Translations under genes and position numbers: made by a program
The notes under the pieces: model-generated
Told to the model about the DNA's origin: nothing
The model's database searches: none
Seen by the model: the letters and a program-made list of their open reading frames with translations, nothing else
DNA from: Shewanella amazonensis SB2B
Lineage (GTDB): Bacteria > Pseudomonadota > Gammaproteobacteria > Enterobacterales > Shewanellaceae
Direction: 5' to 3'
Length of the DNA: 64,000 nucleotides
Assembly: GCF_000015245.1 (NCBI RefSeq)
Contig: NC_008700.1
Location: forward strand, 564,001-628,000
Shown here: positions 28,271 through 36,711 of the stretch, in pieces
Layout: every line of letters starts with the position of its first letter
Numbering within the stretch: the first letter of the stretch is position 1

Positions 28271-28819
28271 TCAGGACTCGGGAGTATTGTCCCGCAAGTA
28301 CTTGAGGAGCTCCTTGGCAGCCTTGGACTCAAGACCTTTTTCCGCGTCTTTGCCGACTTCCTTGGCGGTTGCACGCACCATCTGACGCAGTTTCTGGCGG
28401 TCAAAGGTTGGGTGCTCCTCTACCAGTGCCTGGATCTCGCTGTCACCGTCGGCAAGCAAACGATCGCGAATTTTTTCAAGCACATGCTGACGGGCAGCCT
28501 GGTTGTTGTTTTTGTTGGCCAGCTTGTCCAGCGAAGCGACTATGGCCTCGGTGTCCAGGTTACGCATCAGTTTGCCAATAAATTGGATCTGACGGCGCAG
28601 GGCCTCACTGTTGGGTTTAATTTTTTTGGCTGCAGCCAGGGCATCCAGCAGGTCTTCTTCCAGATCCAGCTTTTCGAGCTGGCTCTTGCTCAGACCAAGC
28701 AGACGCTTACCCAGGTCCTGTGCAGCATGGGATTCCCGCTTGAAAGATGACTTGCTGACATAGTTTTCGTCATCATCATAGGGCTGTTTGAAATTCTCTG
28801 GATCGCCAACGACGTTCAT
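28271..28819 (-). CDS. darP: Ribosome biogenesis protein DarP (YjgA/DUF615)
   Basis: 182 residues, highly charged and helical, with the family segments SSFKRESHAAQDLGKRL and PKSNSEALRRQ-like central helices. DarP binds 50S precursors and promotes active-site folding of 23S rRNA. Divergent from pmbA with a 148-base shared promoter region, the arrangement found in many gammaproteobacteria. Confidence 0.92.
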   Translation of the reverse strand: MNVVGDPENFKQPYDDDENYVSKSSFKRESHAAQDLGKRLLGLSKSQLEKLDLEEDLLDALAAAKKIKPNSEALRRQIQFIGKLMRNLDTEAIVASLDKLANKNNNQAARQHVLEKIRDRLLADGDSEIQALVEEHPTFDRQKLRQMVRATAKEVGKDAEKGLESKAAKELLKYLRDNTPES

Positions 28820-28967
28820 TCGCTCAAAACCTCTCTACACGCAATCCGGCAATCTTACCATTAAGCAGGGGAAACTGCTGCCTCGGGCGCAGATTTTGTC
28901 TGCAAAGGGAGCACATTTGTGGATGTGATTTGCCACAGGGCTTTGTTATGCTTAGCCCCATCAGGCA

Positions 28968-30329
28968 GTGAACAAGAGCAAGACAGTGTCATCTAACAAA
29001 ATTGAATTGGAATTGAACGCCCTCAAGGATGCCGTGGCCATGGCGCTGGATTACGCCAACACCCTGGGAACAGGCGCCGCCGAAGTGGCTATCAGCAAGC
29101 AACAGGGATTGTCGGTTTCTACCCGTCTCAAGGAAGTGGAAACCGTTGAATTCAATAAAGACGGTGCACTGGGGATCACGGTATTCCGCGATGGCTGCAA
29201 AGGCAGTTCATCCACCTCGGATTTAAGCCCCGAGGCTATCCGGCAGGCAGTAAAGGCCGCCGATGATATTGCCCGCTATACCTCCGCCGACCCCTGTAAC
29301 GGTTTGGCAGAAGCCAGTTTGATGGCTAAAACCGTGGCTGATTTGGATCTCTATCATCCCGAGAGCCTGACACCGGAAGAGCTGACCGAACTGGCCATTC
29401 GCGCAGAGGCGGCAGCCCTTGACGCCGACCCGCGCATTAAAAATTCCGATGGCGCCAGCGCCAACGCCCATACCGGCATCAAGGTGTATGGCAACAGCCA
29501 TGGCTTCCTCAATGGCTATTGCTCCTCACGTTACTCCTTAAGCTGCGTGGTGATTGGGGAAGAGGACGATGGCAACATGCAGCGGGACTACGATTACAGC
29601 ATTTCCCGCAAATATGCCGAGCTGCTCTCGCCCGAGCTGGTGGGGCAGAAGGCTGCAGCCAAGACGTTAAGCCGCCTCGGTGGCCGCAAAATTGCCACAG
29701 GTACCATGCCAGTGCTCTTTGCCCACGAAGTGGCAACCGGCCTGATTGGTCATCTTATCAGTGCCATCAGTGGCTCCAGCCTGTATCGCAAATCAAGCTT
29801 CCTGTTGGATGGGCTGGACACCCAGGTGTTTCCCGAGTGGTTGAATATCCGCGAAGAGCCACACCTGCTGGCAGGTCTTGCCAGTGCCCCATACGACAGT
29901 GAAGGTGTGGCGACTGTGGACAGAGACATCATCAAGGACGGATTGCTCGCCACCTACCTGCTGACCTCCTATTCGGCCCGTAAACTGGGGATGACCAATA
30001 CAGGCCATGCCGGCGGTATTTACAACTGGACCCTGAATGACACTGGTGTGGATTTCGATGCGCTGGTACGCCAGATGGACAAGGGGCTGATTGTGACTGA
30101 GGTAATGGGGCAGGGGGTGAACATGGTGACGGGTGACTACTCCCGTGGCGCCGCCGGATTCTATGTGGAGAACGGTGAAATCCAGTACCCGGTGGAAGAA
30201 ATTACCATCGCCGGTAACCTCAAAGACATGTATCGCAGTATTCAGGCGGTGAGTCAGGACAGAGACCTGCGCTCTTCCATCCGTACCGGTGGTATTTTGC
30301 TGGATAGCATGAAGGTCGCCGGCAACTGA
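28968..30329 (+). CDS. pmbA: TldE/PmbA, partner of TldD
   Basis: 453 residues from GTG 28968 (a second GTG at 28986 is also possible). It has the TldD/PmbA fold with DGALGITVFRDG and GHAGGIYNW and the C-terminal GDYSRGAAGFYVENGEIQY signature, but not the HExxxH zinc site of TldD. In the TldD/E heterodimer TldD carries the active metal and TldE completes the chamber. Encoded 8 kb from tldD, so the pair is unlinked at operon level. Confidence 0.95.
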   Translation: MNKSKTVSSNKIELELNALKDAVAMALDYANTLGTGAAEVAISKQQGLSVSTRLKEVETVEFNKDGALGITVFRDGCKGSSSTSDLSPEAIRQAVKAADDIARYTSADPCNGLAEASLMAKTVADLDLYHPESLTPEELTELAIRAEAAALDADPRIKNSDGASANAHTGIKVYGNSHGFLNGYCSSRYSLSCVVIGEEDDGNMQRDYDYSISRKYAELLSPELVGQKAAAKTLSRLGGRKIATGTMPVLFAHEVATGLIGHLISAISGSSLYRKSSFLLDGLDTQVFPEWLNIREEPHLLAGLASAPYDSEGVATVDRDIIKDGLLATYLLTSYSARKLGMTNTGHAGGIYNWTLNDTGVDFDALVRQMDKGLIVTEVMGQGVNMVTGDYSRGAAGFYVENGEIQYPVEEITIAGNLKDMYRSIQAVSQDRDLRSSIRTGGILLDSMKVAGN

Positions 30330-30358
30330 GGCTTTTAAGGCTAAGTGGTTTGTCGATG

Positions 30359-30384
30359 AAGCCCCGTTGATACGGGGCTTTTTA
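30359..30384 (+). terminator. Intrinsic terminator after pmbA
   Basis: Nine-bp stem (30359-30367 with 30372-30380), 4-base loop, followed by Ts. Confidence 0.88.
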
Positions 30385-30437
30385 TTGGCAGATATGTGGC
30401 GCCGGGAAACGGCAATAGCAAGAAGAGGGGGCGGATT

Positions 30438-31316
30438 TTAAGGCTGTTGACTCTCAGCCCCGGCAGAGTTTGCCTTAGTGGCTTTCTTTGCAGAGGCGGG
30501 AGAAATCCCGCCCTCAGGATGTAACACGGCCTTTCTGTACGCGGCTATGGTGCCATCGTGCATCATCTCGGTAAGCGCCTGTACCAATTGTGCGGCAACA
30601 CTATTGGGTGCCGGTATTCCTGGCTGATTGGTTGCGGATACCGGCATGTCGGCCATAAAGTCAGGGTTGGCTATCCCTTGAAAATGTGGGCTTTTACGGG
30701 AAAAACCAAAGAACATGTTACGGGGCTTTTCACAGCAATCAGGGTGCAGTTTAAGGCCATCCCCCCCTTCCTGATGGAGGTAATACTCCAGGGTAAATTC
30801 ATCATAAATAAAGAAGTCGCCCTTGTTGGCCCTGAGCATGGTAAAGGCCTTGGGGATATCCAGGTCCTGGGGGCGGCGCTGATTGAGTCCCTTGGGCAGA
30901 CCACCAAGGTCGTAACTGCCGGGTGCCATCAAAAGCACCATCTTGTGGGGAACCAGCTCTTCGAGTTGTTTAATATCCGGTGCATTCATCCGGCTGATCC
31001 CTGTATAGCGCTCTGGCAGGCCGTTAGGGAAAAACCAGGCATATTTGGCACGCTTCGGAGTAAAGCTCAAGCTGGGGTAGAAATCGATATGGCCCAGCTC
31101 CAATTCGCGAATAATGCGGTTTTTCGGGGCACGGATTACGGTCAGGTCGCAGCCGATGCGCCTGGTTGCCTCCTCAAAGAGGGTGGCAAAAAGTCCGGTG
31201 TCCTTGGGCTCTGCGTGAATATAGGGCAGACGTTCGTTGGTGCGGTAACCCATGGTCAGCTCGCAGCCAATAGCGGGCACACTCAAGAGCAACAGCAAGA
31301 ATATCGACAGTCTCAC
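30438..31316 (-). CDS. Periplasmic solute-binding protein, family 3 type
   Basis: 292 residues from GTG 31316, with AAGGAGATG upstream. Signal peptide at 1-18 (cleavage near AIG-C). Domain resembles the extracellular solute-binding family 3 fold (ELTMGYRTNERLPY, GLFATLFEEATRRIGCDL, then IDFYPSLSFTPKRAKYAWF). The C-terminal tail (about 262-292) is Ala/Lys-rich. No permease or ATPase is adjacent. Such stand-alone proteins are common in Shewanella and may act as sensors or scavengers; ligand not predictable. Confidence 0.75.
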   Translation of the reverse strand: MRLSIFLLLLLSVPAIGCELTMGYRTNERLPYIHAEPKDTGLFATLFEEATRRIGCDLTVIRAPKNRIIRELELGHIDFYPSLSFTPKRAKYAWFFPNGLPERYTGISRMNAPDIKQLEELVPHKMVLLMAPGSYDLGGLPKGLNQRRPQDLDIPKAFTMLRANKGDFFIYDEFTLEYYLHQEGGDGLKLHPDCCEKPRNMFFGFSRKSPHFQGIANPDFMADMPVSATNQPGIPAPNSVAAQLVQALTEMMHDGTIAAYRKAVLHPEGGISPASAKKATKANSAGAESQQP

Positions 31317-31487
31317 TTAGCACATCTCCTTGATTGCTCTCTTCTTTAGCTTCATGCCCGCATAAAAGTGACACAAAAATGTCGCGGGACAAAACAGAAC
31401 CGTTCGGGTCTTTTCAGAAGTTTGATCTGGATCCCGGCGGCCATTGGTCTTATGCTTGGCCGGTTTTTAACCAAAGGAGCAATATCT

Positions 31488-31727
31488 GTGAGTAACCATC
31501 ACGATCACGGCCGCGGCGACGTACGCGACAATGCCATTAAGGCGCTGGTGACCTCAGACCTGTTCAGGTCGAAGGTCGAAAAACCCAAAAAAGGCAAAGG
31601 GTCTTATCAACGTAAGGCGCGCAACCAGAAGGGGCATCAGCTTAAGGGCGATGCCCCTTTTGATTTAAGGGCGTTTGGCACGGTAAAAACAAAAAACGGG
31701 CATAAAGCCCGTTTTTTAATGTGCTGA
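31488..31727 (+). CDS. arfA: Alternative ribosome-rescue factor ArfA, made from non-stop mRNA
   Basis: 79 codons from GTG 31488, with AAAGGAG 8 bases upstream; the frame is open to 31368, but the family begins here. Core DNAIKALVTSDLFR ... VEKPKKGKGSYQRK (residues 13-45) matches E. coli ArfA. ArfA recruits RF2 to ribosomes stalled on mRNAs without a stop codon. Two intrinsic-terminator hairpins lie inside the frame (starting at codon 48 and codon 68), so most transcripts should end before the TGA. Their product would be tagged by tmRNA while tmRNA works and released when it fails. Confidence 0.93.
   Translation: MSNHHDHGRGDVRDNAIKALVTSDLFRSKVEKPKKGKGSYQRKARNQKGHQLKGDAPFDLRAFGTVKTKNGHKARFLMC
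31629..31662 (+). terminator. Terminator-like hairpin inside arfA, first
   Basis: Ten-bp stem (31629-31638 with 31650-31659), 11-base loop, then TT. Covers codons 48-58, the point where ArfA is truncated in other bacteria. It may be a terminator or an RNase III site. Confidence 0.65.
31691..31718. terminator. Terminator inside arfA, second; also ends rimO
   Basis: 11-bp perfect stem (31691-31701 with 31707-31717), loop ATAAA, with T6 at the 3' arm. The arfA stop codon is at 31725-31727, beyond the hairpin. On the minus strand the same element lies 14 bases after the rimO stop and has its own T run. Confidence 0.88.
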
Positions 31728-31730
31728 ATC

Positions 31731-33155
31731 TTAGTCTTCCAGGGCAACCAACTCGGCCCAGAGATCGTGCTCATCTGAGGCAACGATGCGGGCACGCACC
31801 ATATCACCGGGAGTCAGCTCGGTTTCGCCATTGATAAACACCATGCCATCGATTTCAGGGGCATCGGCGTAAGAGCGGCCGATGGCGCCTTCTTCGTCAA
31901 CGTCATCAATCAGAATGTCCAGCTCACGACCAACCAGACGGGCCAGACGCTCGGCGCTGATCTCGGCCTGCACTTCCATAAAGCGCTCGTATCTGTCTTC
32001 TTTCACTTCTTCGCTGATTAGCTCAGCCAGGGTGTTGGCCACGGCGCCATCCACCTCGGAATACTTGAAACAGCCAACGCGATCCAGACGTGCTTCACGC
32101 AGGAAGTCCAGCAGCATTTCGAAGTCTTCTTCAGTCTCGCCGGGGAAGCCCACGATAAAGGTAGAGCGGATCACCAGATCCGGGCAGATCTCACGCCATT
32201 TTTTGATGGCATCCAGCTGGCGGTCAACCCGGCCAGGGCGCTTCATCATCTTCAGAACGCGTGGGCTGGCGTGCTGCAGCGGCAGGTCGAGGTAAGGCAG
32301 AATGAGTCCTTCGGCCATCAGTGGGATCAAGTCGTCAACCCATGGGTATGGGTATACGTAGTGCAGACGCACCCAGGCGCCCATCTTGCCCAGCTGGCGC
32401 GCCAGGCTGGTGATGTCTTGTTTTACCGGCATGCCGTTCCAGAAGTCGGTGCGGCCATCTTTGTCTTTGCCGTAGGCAGACGTGTCCTGGCTCACCACCA
32501 GAATTTCCTGCACGCCGCTTTCTACCAGACGCTTGGCTTCATCGAGCACACTGCCTACGCCACGGCTGTCCAGATCGCCACGCAGGGCAGGGATGATGCA
32601 GAAGGTGCAGCGGTTGTCACAGCCTTCAGAAATCTTCAGGTAGGCGTAGTGCTTGGGCGTCAGCTTTACACCTGTCTGAGGGATCAGCGAGGTGAAGGGG
32701 TTGTGCTCTGGCTTTGGCACATACTTGTGCACGTGATTCAGCACGGCCTCATAGCTGTGGGGACCGGTAATTTCCAGCACATCGGGGTGCACTTCGCGAA
32801 TTTGGTTTTCTTTGGCGCCCAAACAGCCGGTCACTATTACTTTGCCGTTTTCTTCCAGGGCTTCACGCACGGCGTCCAGCGACTCTTCCACGGCGGCATC
32901 GATAAAGCCACAGGTGTTTACAATCACCAGATCGGCATTGTCGTAGCTGTTGGTTACCTCGTAACCGTCGATACGCAGTTGGGTCAGAATGCGCTCTGAG
33001 TCCACCAGATTCTTGGGGCAGCCCAGGCTGACAAAACCGATACGGTTGCCCTGAATGGTGCCGTCGCTGGCCTTGGCTTCTGCTGCCAGTGTCTTGGCTG
33101 GGGTCTCGAGCGTGGTAGTCTGCTTGGGATCAAAAGTTTCGACTGTCTTGTTCAA
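31731..33155 (-). CDS. rimO: Ribosomal protein S12 methylthiotransferase RimO
   Basis: About 474 residues from a TTG at 33155 that matches the usual N-terminus (KTVETFDPKQ); the frame stays open to 33305, so the start is uncertain. N-terminal UPF0004 domain with its cluster Cys in LGCPKN, VNTCGF and VTGCLG; radical SAM motif CDNRCTFC; C-terminal TRAM domain. Adds a methylthio group to Asp of S12 using two 4Fe-4S clusters and SAM. Convergent with arfA, sharing its terminator. Confidence 0.95.
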   Translation of the reverse strand: MNKTVETFDPKQTTTLETPAKTLAAEAKASDGTIQGNRIGFVSLGCPKNLVDSERILTQLRIDGYEVTNSYDNADLVIVNTCGFIDAAVEESLDAVREALEENGKVIVTGCLGAKENQIREVHPDVLEITGPHSYEAVLNHVHKYVPKPEHNPFTSLIPQTGVKLTPKHYAYLKISEGCDNRCTFCIIPALRGDLDSRGVGSVLDEAKRLVESGVQEILVVSQDTSAYGKDKDGRTDFWNGMPVKQDITSLARQLGKMGAWVRLHYVYPYPWVDDLIPLMAEGLILPYLDLPLQHASPRVLKMMKRPGRVDRQLDAIKKWREICPDLVIRSTFIVGFPGETEEDFEMLLDFLREARLDRVGCFKYSEVDGAVANTLAELISEEVKEDRYERFMEVQAEISAERLARLVGRELDILIDDVDEEGAIGRSYADAPEIDGMVFINGETELTPGDMVRARIVASDEHDLWAELVALED

Positions 33156-33396
33156 AGTGCGCGTTCCGATATTGCGTGACGGGTTTGATTTACTGCGCTG
33201 GGCCCGATGCACAGTGGCCTCGGCTGTGGGCAGTAAAAAAGTGCGCGCGATTATACCGCAAGTGCCCGAAAGGTACAGGGTGTGTGGTGAAAATTTGTTC
33301 AGCAAAATAACGGAAAATTTTTTTGAAAAATTTAACCCTTTTTAAATTTTATGCCGTTTGTAACGTCAGACAGATTTGAAAACCAAGGAGAATCCC

Positions 33397-34104
33397 ATGA
33401 AAAAAACTCTGACAGCCCTCGGCGTGAGCGCCCTGTTTGCCGTGACAGCCCAGGCTTCATCAGCACAGGCAAACGAGTTCCCCACCCTGGACACCACTGG
33501 GGTGGCCGAGCTGAAAGTGACGCCCGACACCGCGGTTATCTCGGTGGAAGTGGTATCAAAAGGTAAGGATCCCCGTTATGTAAAGGGCGCGTCTGACAAG
33601 GCGGTGGCCGGTTTTATCAAACGTTTGGAGGCCGCCGGTGTAAAGCGCGAACAGATTGAGAGTGCCAATCTCATCATCAATCCCGAGTACAAGTACCACA
33701 AAGATGCCGAGCCTCAATTGATAGGGTATGGCGCTAACCGCCGGGTCACTGTGCGTATCACTGATGTGTCCAGAGTAAACGAGATAGTGGACTCGGCGCT
33801 GACCGAAGGCATTAACCGGGTGGGCAATATCAGTTTTGAGCTCAGCGACGACAGCGCCGCCCGTGCCAAAGTGCGGGAGCTGGCAATTGCCGATGCCAAG
33901 TCCAAGGCCGAGTCCCTGGCCCAGGGCTTTGGCGCCAAAATTCAGGGGGTGTGGCATATTCGCTACTACGATCAGGGGCCGGTTCGCCCCGTGATGTATA
34001 AAGCAGCCATGATGGAGGCCGACAATGGGGTGGGGCAGAGCTATCAGTCCGGCGATATTACCCTGTCAGATAGGGTCGAAGTGACCTATCGCCTGAAAGA
34101 CTGA
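33397..34104 (+). CDS. SIMPL-domain (DUF541) periplasmic protein, YggE-like
   Basis: 235 residues from ATG 33397 with AAGGAG upstream. Signal peptide about 1-27 (AQASSAQANEF). SIMPL/YggE domain follows (GVAELKVTPDTAVISVEV ... LIINPEYKY ... RVTVRITD). YggE is linked to lower oxidative stress in E. coli, and its biochemistry is unclear. Single gene, divergent from rimO, with a weak hairpin at 34141-34166 downstream. Confidence 0.88.
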   Translation: MKKTLTALGVSALFAVTAQASSAQANEFPTLDTTGVAELKVTPDTAVISVEVVSKGKDPRYVKGASDKAVAGFIKRLEAAGVKREQIESANLIINPEYKYHKDAEPQLIGYGANRRVTVRITDVSRVNEIVDSALTEGINRVGNISFELSDDSAARAKVRELAIADAKSKAESLAQGFGAKIQGVWHIRYYDQGPVRPVMYKAAMMEADNGVGQSYQSGDITLSDRVEVTYRLKD

Positions 34105-34140
34105 GCTGAATTCGTTTGCTCTGGCGTAGGTGCGAACAGC

Positions 34141-34173
34141 AAAGAGAGTCGATACTGGCTCTCTTTATCTTTT
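34141..34173. terminator. Weak terminator between yggE-like and GNAT genes
   Basis: Eight-bp arms AAAGAGAG (34141-34148) and CTCTCTTT (34159-34166), 10-base loop, then ATCTTTT. It lies between convergent genes. Confidence 0.5.
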
Positions 34174-34184
34174 AAAGCACAGGA

Positions 34185-34682
34185 TTATTCGCTTAGCTTC
34201 AGCTGATAAAACGCCAAATCCAGCCAGCGGTTAAACTTGTAGCCCACCTCTTTTAACGTGCCGGCATGTTCAAAACCGAGCTTTTTGTGCAGGGCGATGC
34301 TGGCATTGTTACTGGCATCTATACCGCCCACCATCATGTGCAATCCGGCGTCCTTCGCCGCTTGAATAAGTGCCTGCATCAGCTTCAGCGCCACCCCTTT
34401 TCCCCTGTGATCCGAATGAACATACACAGAGTGCTCCACCGAGTAGAGGTTTGCCGGAAAGCCCCGGAATGGCCCATAGCTGGCAAAGCCCATCAAGTCA
34501 CCCTTTTCATCAAAGGCGCCCAGCACAGGGTATAAACCTTCCTTTTGTGCAAACCAGGCTGCAATTCTTGCCATGTCCCTTGGCTCATATTCGTAGAGTG
34601 CAGTGGTGTTGGCGATGGCGTGGTTAAAGATGTGCTGAATGATGGCGCCGTGTTGTTCGAATTGGCAGGAAGCTATGTGCAT
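34185..34682 (-). CDS. GNAT acetyltransferase, phosphinothricin/methionine-sulfoximine type
   Basis: 165 residues. GNAT fold with acetyl-CoA loop HSVYVHSDHRGKGVA (about 88-102) and the GIDASNNASIALHKKLGF motif common to PAT/YncA-like enzymes, which acetylate L-amino-acid analogues such as phosphinothricin and methionine sulfoximine. Substrate assignment is by motif only. Single gene. Confidence 0.85.
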   Translation of the reverse strand: MHIASCQFEQHGAIIQHIFNHAIANTTALYEYEPRDMARIAAWFAQKEGLYPVLGAFDEKGDLMGFASYGPFRGFPANLYSVEHSVYVHSDHRGKGVALKLMQALIQAAKDAGLHMMVGGIDASNNASIALHKKLGFEHAGTLKEVGYKFNRWLDLAFYQLKLSE

Positions 34683-34962
34683 AGTGGTAAGGAGTCAGTG
34701 AGAAGACGACCAGTATGCCAAGGGTGTAGTGCCCTTGCCAGCGTCTCGCCGGGCTATAGCTGTGCTGATGAAAGCCCCGAAGGTTGGAAGTACTGGCCTT
34801 ACCATTGTACTTAACAATGCTGGATCATTTGATTAACACGGAGTGATTCGCTAGCTTTAGGGTTACATCATGTAGTTTGTGCCGTTTCAGGCTGCGTCGT
34901 TGGTGTCTGTGTCGCACGGTGCGCCGTGATTTGACTAACAAGATAAAGACAAGGAGCCCATT

Positions 34963-35883
34963 GTGAGCTTTATTGCAAAGACCTCGACCCTGATAATGGC
35001 ACTGGGTTTGGCTACAGTGCCTGTGATTGGCAATGCCAAAAACGACAATGCCTTCGACAATGCCAACCCCAATGCATCCTTCCTGCGCTGTGGTACCAAG
35101 CAGCCCAGCATCCAGGAAGCCGAATTACGTGAAAAACATTTTCAAACCTTGAAGGCCGCCAAAGGTAAGCCCGGTGGCGGAGGCGGTGGCAGCACCTACC
35201 AGCCTCGCCCCAATGGCAGTGTAGCGGTTGACGTATATATGCACGTAATCACCGATAACAGTGGCAACGGTAACTTGTCTGCAGGTGCAATAGATGCCCA
35301 AATCAACGTGCTGAACGATGCTTATGCCAATACGCCCTTTACCTTTAAAGTGGCAGGTATCACCCGTACCGCCAACAACAGTTGGTACACGGCTACCCAT
35401 GGTTCGACCGCTGAGAAGGAAATGAAGGCGGCACTGCGTCAGGGCGATGCTGCCGATTTGAACTTCTACACCAATAACATGGGTGGCGGCCTGCTTGGCT
35501 GGGCAACCTTCCCAAGCAGCTATTCCTCTGACCCGGTGAATGATGGTGTGGTAGTGCTTTACTCCAGCCTGCCCGGCGGCAGCGCCGCGCCCTATAACGA
35601 AGGCGATACAGGCACCCATGAAGTGGGCCACTGGCTCGGGTTGTATCATACCTTCCAGGGTGGCTGCAGCGGCAATGGTGACTATGTGGCCGACACTCCA
35701 GCCGAGCGCAGTCCGGCTTATGGTTGTCCGGTGAACCGCGATTCCTGCGCCGGTAACCGTTATCCTGGCCTCGACCCCATCACCAACTTCATGGATTACA
35801 CCGATGACTCCTGCATGTATGAGTTTTCGGAAGGTCAGGCCAATCGCGCTGATGAGCTGAGCTTCATCTACCGGAGTCTTTAA
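34963..35883 (+). CDS. Secreted zinc metalloprotease, M43 (pappalysin/cytophagalysin) family
   Basis: 306 residues. GTG 34963 with AAGGAG upstream; signal peptide 1-25 (VIGNAKN). A short propeptide-like part ends in a Gly run (GKPGGGGGG, 68-76). The catalytic domain has HEVGHWLGLYH (219-229), the extended HExxHxxGxxH zinc site, and Met-turn NFMDY (275-279), both features of M43 metzincins, plus six Cys in the C-terminal half. Likely exported endopeptidase. No protease inhibitor or secretion gene is beside it. Confidence 0.9.
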   Translation: MSFIAKTSTLIMALGLATVPVIGNAKNDNAFDNANPNASFLRCGTKQPSIQEAELREKHFQTLKAAKGKPGGGGGGSTYQPRPNGSVAVDVYMHVITDNSGNGNLSAGAIDAQINVLNDAYANTPFTFKVAGITRTANNSWYTATHGSTAEKEMKAALRQGDAADLNFYTNNMGGGLLGWATFPSSYSSDPVNDGVVVLYSSLPGGSAAPYNEGDTGTHEVGHWLGLYHTFQGGCSGNGDYVADTPAERSPAYGCPVNRDSCAGNRYPGLDPITNFMDYTDDSCMYEFSEGQANRADELSFIYRSL

Positions 35884-35897
35884 TCTTTGGAATAGTC

Positions 35898-35923
35898 AAA
35901 AGGCACCTCAGGGTGCCTTTTTT
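35898..35923. terminator. Terminator shared by the M43 protease and the Usp gene
   Basis: Ten-bp stem (35898-35907 with 35912-35921), loop TCAG, T run on the plus strand and four Ts on the minus strand. Confidence 0.85.
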
Positions 35924-35938
35924 GTTGGAGAGGTTGCC

Positions 35939-36397
35939 CTACCTGACCACCAATACGGGGCAGTGGGCCTTGTTCACCACCTGCGCTGCCACATTGGGAT
36001 GCAGCCAGTGGGTGAAAGGGGCATGATGATGGCAGCCAATGACGACCATGGCAACATCCTCCCGCGCCGCTTCGGCGAGGATTTGGCTGGTGGCATTGCC
36101 TTGGTCTATTTGGATTTCGATCTCCTGATCCGGTGGCAAGTTGGCCAGTAAAGCATTGATCCTTTCTTTGGCATAGGCGGCTAAATGGGCCTGCTGCTCT
36201 GTGGCGTTGGCGACCACTATGCCGAAGTTGTCTTCGTGGTGTGGCTCTGTGGTGATGTCATCGCCATACGGACGACTTATCACGTGCAAGAGGCGTAGTT
36301 TTTGATGGCTCTTTTGGGCGAGTTCCAGAGCCTGTTGCAGGGCGTGGGTGGAGCTTTCAGAGAAGTCTGTCGGGTAGAGAATATATTGCTTGTCCAT
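35939..36397 (-). CDS. Universal stress protein (UspA family)
   Basis: 152 residues from ATG 36397, which follows AGGAGGGA; the frame is open to 36433. Usp fold with YPTDFSESSTHALQQALELA at the start. The later segment DVAMVVIGCHHHAPFTHWLHPNVAAQVV resembles the ATP-binding G-x2-G-x9-G(S/T) loop, but the glycines are largely replaced by His, so ATP binding is doubtful. Stress-related, single gene. Confidence 0.88.
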   Translation of the reverse strand: MDKQYILYPTDFSESSTHALQQALELAQKSHQKLRLLHVISRPYGDDITTEPHHEDNFGIVVANATEQQAHLAAYAKERINALLANLPPDQEIEIQIDQGNATSQILAEAAREDVAMVVIGCHHHAPFTHWLHPNVAAQVVNKAHCPVLVVR

Positions 36398-36711
36398 ACT
36401 TCCCTCCTTTGGCTGAATGTAGGGGAAGGGCACTTTAAATTATAGTGTTTTTTCCCTCGGCTAAAGGTTTGACACAGCGGTTTGTATAAAGGGTAACAGG
36501 GTTTTATGGTAACAAAAAAACCGACATCGGCCGGGCTTCTCGAAAGAAAGTAAGCTCGCTGTTTTAAGGTTCTTTGTTCCATGGTCCAGTGAGGCGCAAG
36601 TTCGATATTGCTATCCTACGCTGTAATCGCCAGCGTAAAGCGCGCAACAGAAAAGGCACCCATGGGGTACCTTTTCTGTATATCGCCAAAAAGTGCTTGT
36701 GGACATTGGCT
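36398..36711. other. Intergenic region with two hairpins
   Basis: No gene seen. Contains a minus-strand terminator-like element at 36513-36536 (CCGGCCGATGTCGG then T7 on the minus strand) that recurs at 38726-38745, and a second inverted repeat at 36648-36678 with long AGAAAAGG/CCTTTTCT arms. Both can end the M48 protease transcript. The remainder should hold the usp promoter. Confidence 0.55.

Noticed and set aside
31368..31487. Longer N-terminus for arfA
   Set aside because: The family alignment and the AAAGGAG site support GTG 31488; the upstream part has no ArfA similarity.
34683..34962. Small hairpins (around 34716-34735 and 34916-34930) before the M43 protease
   Set aside because: Stems of only 5-6 bp without T runs or conserved RNA features; no gene or ncRNA family recognised.
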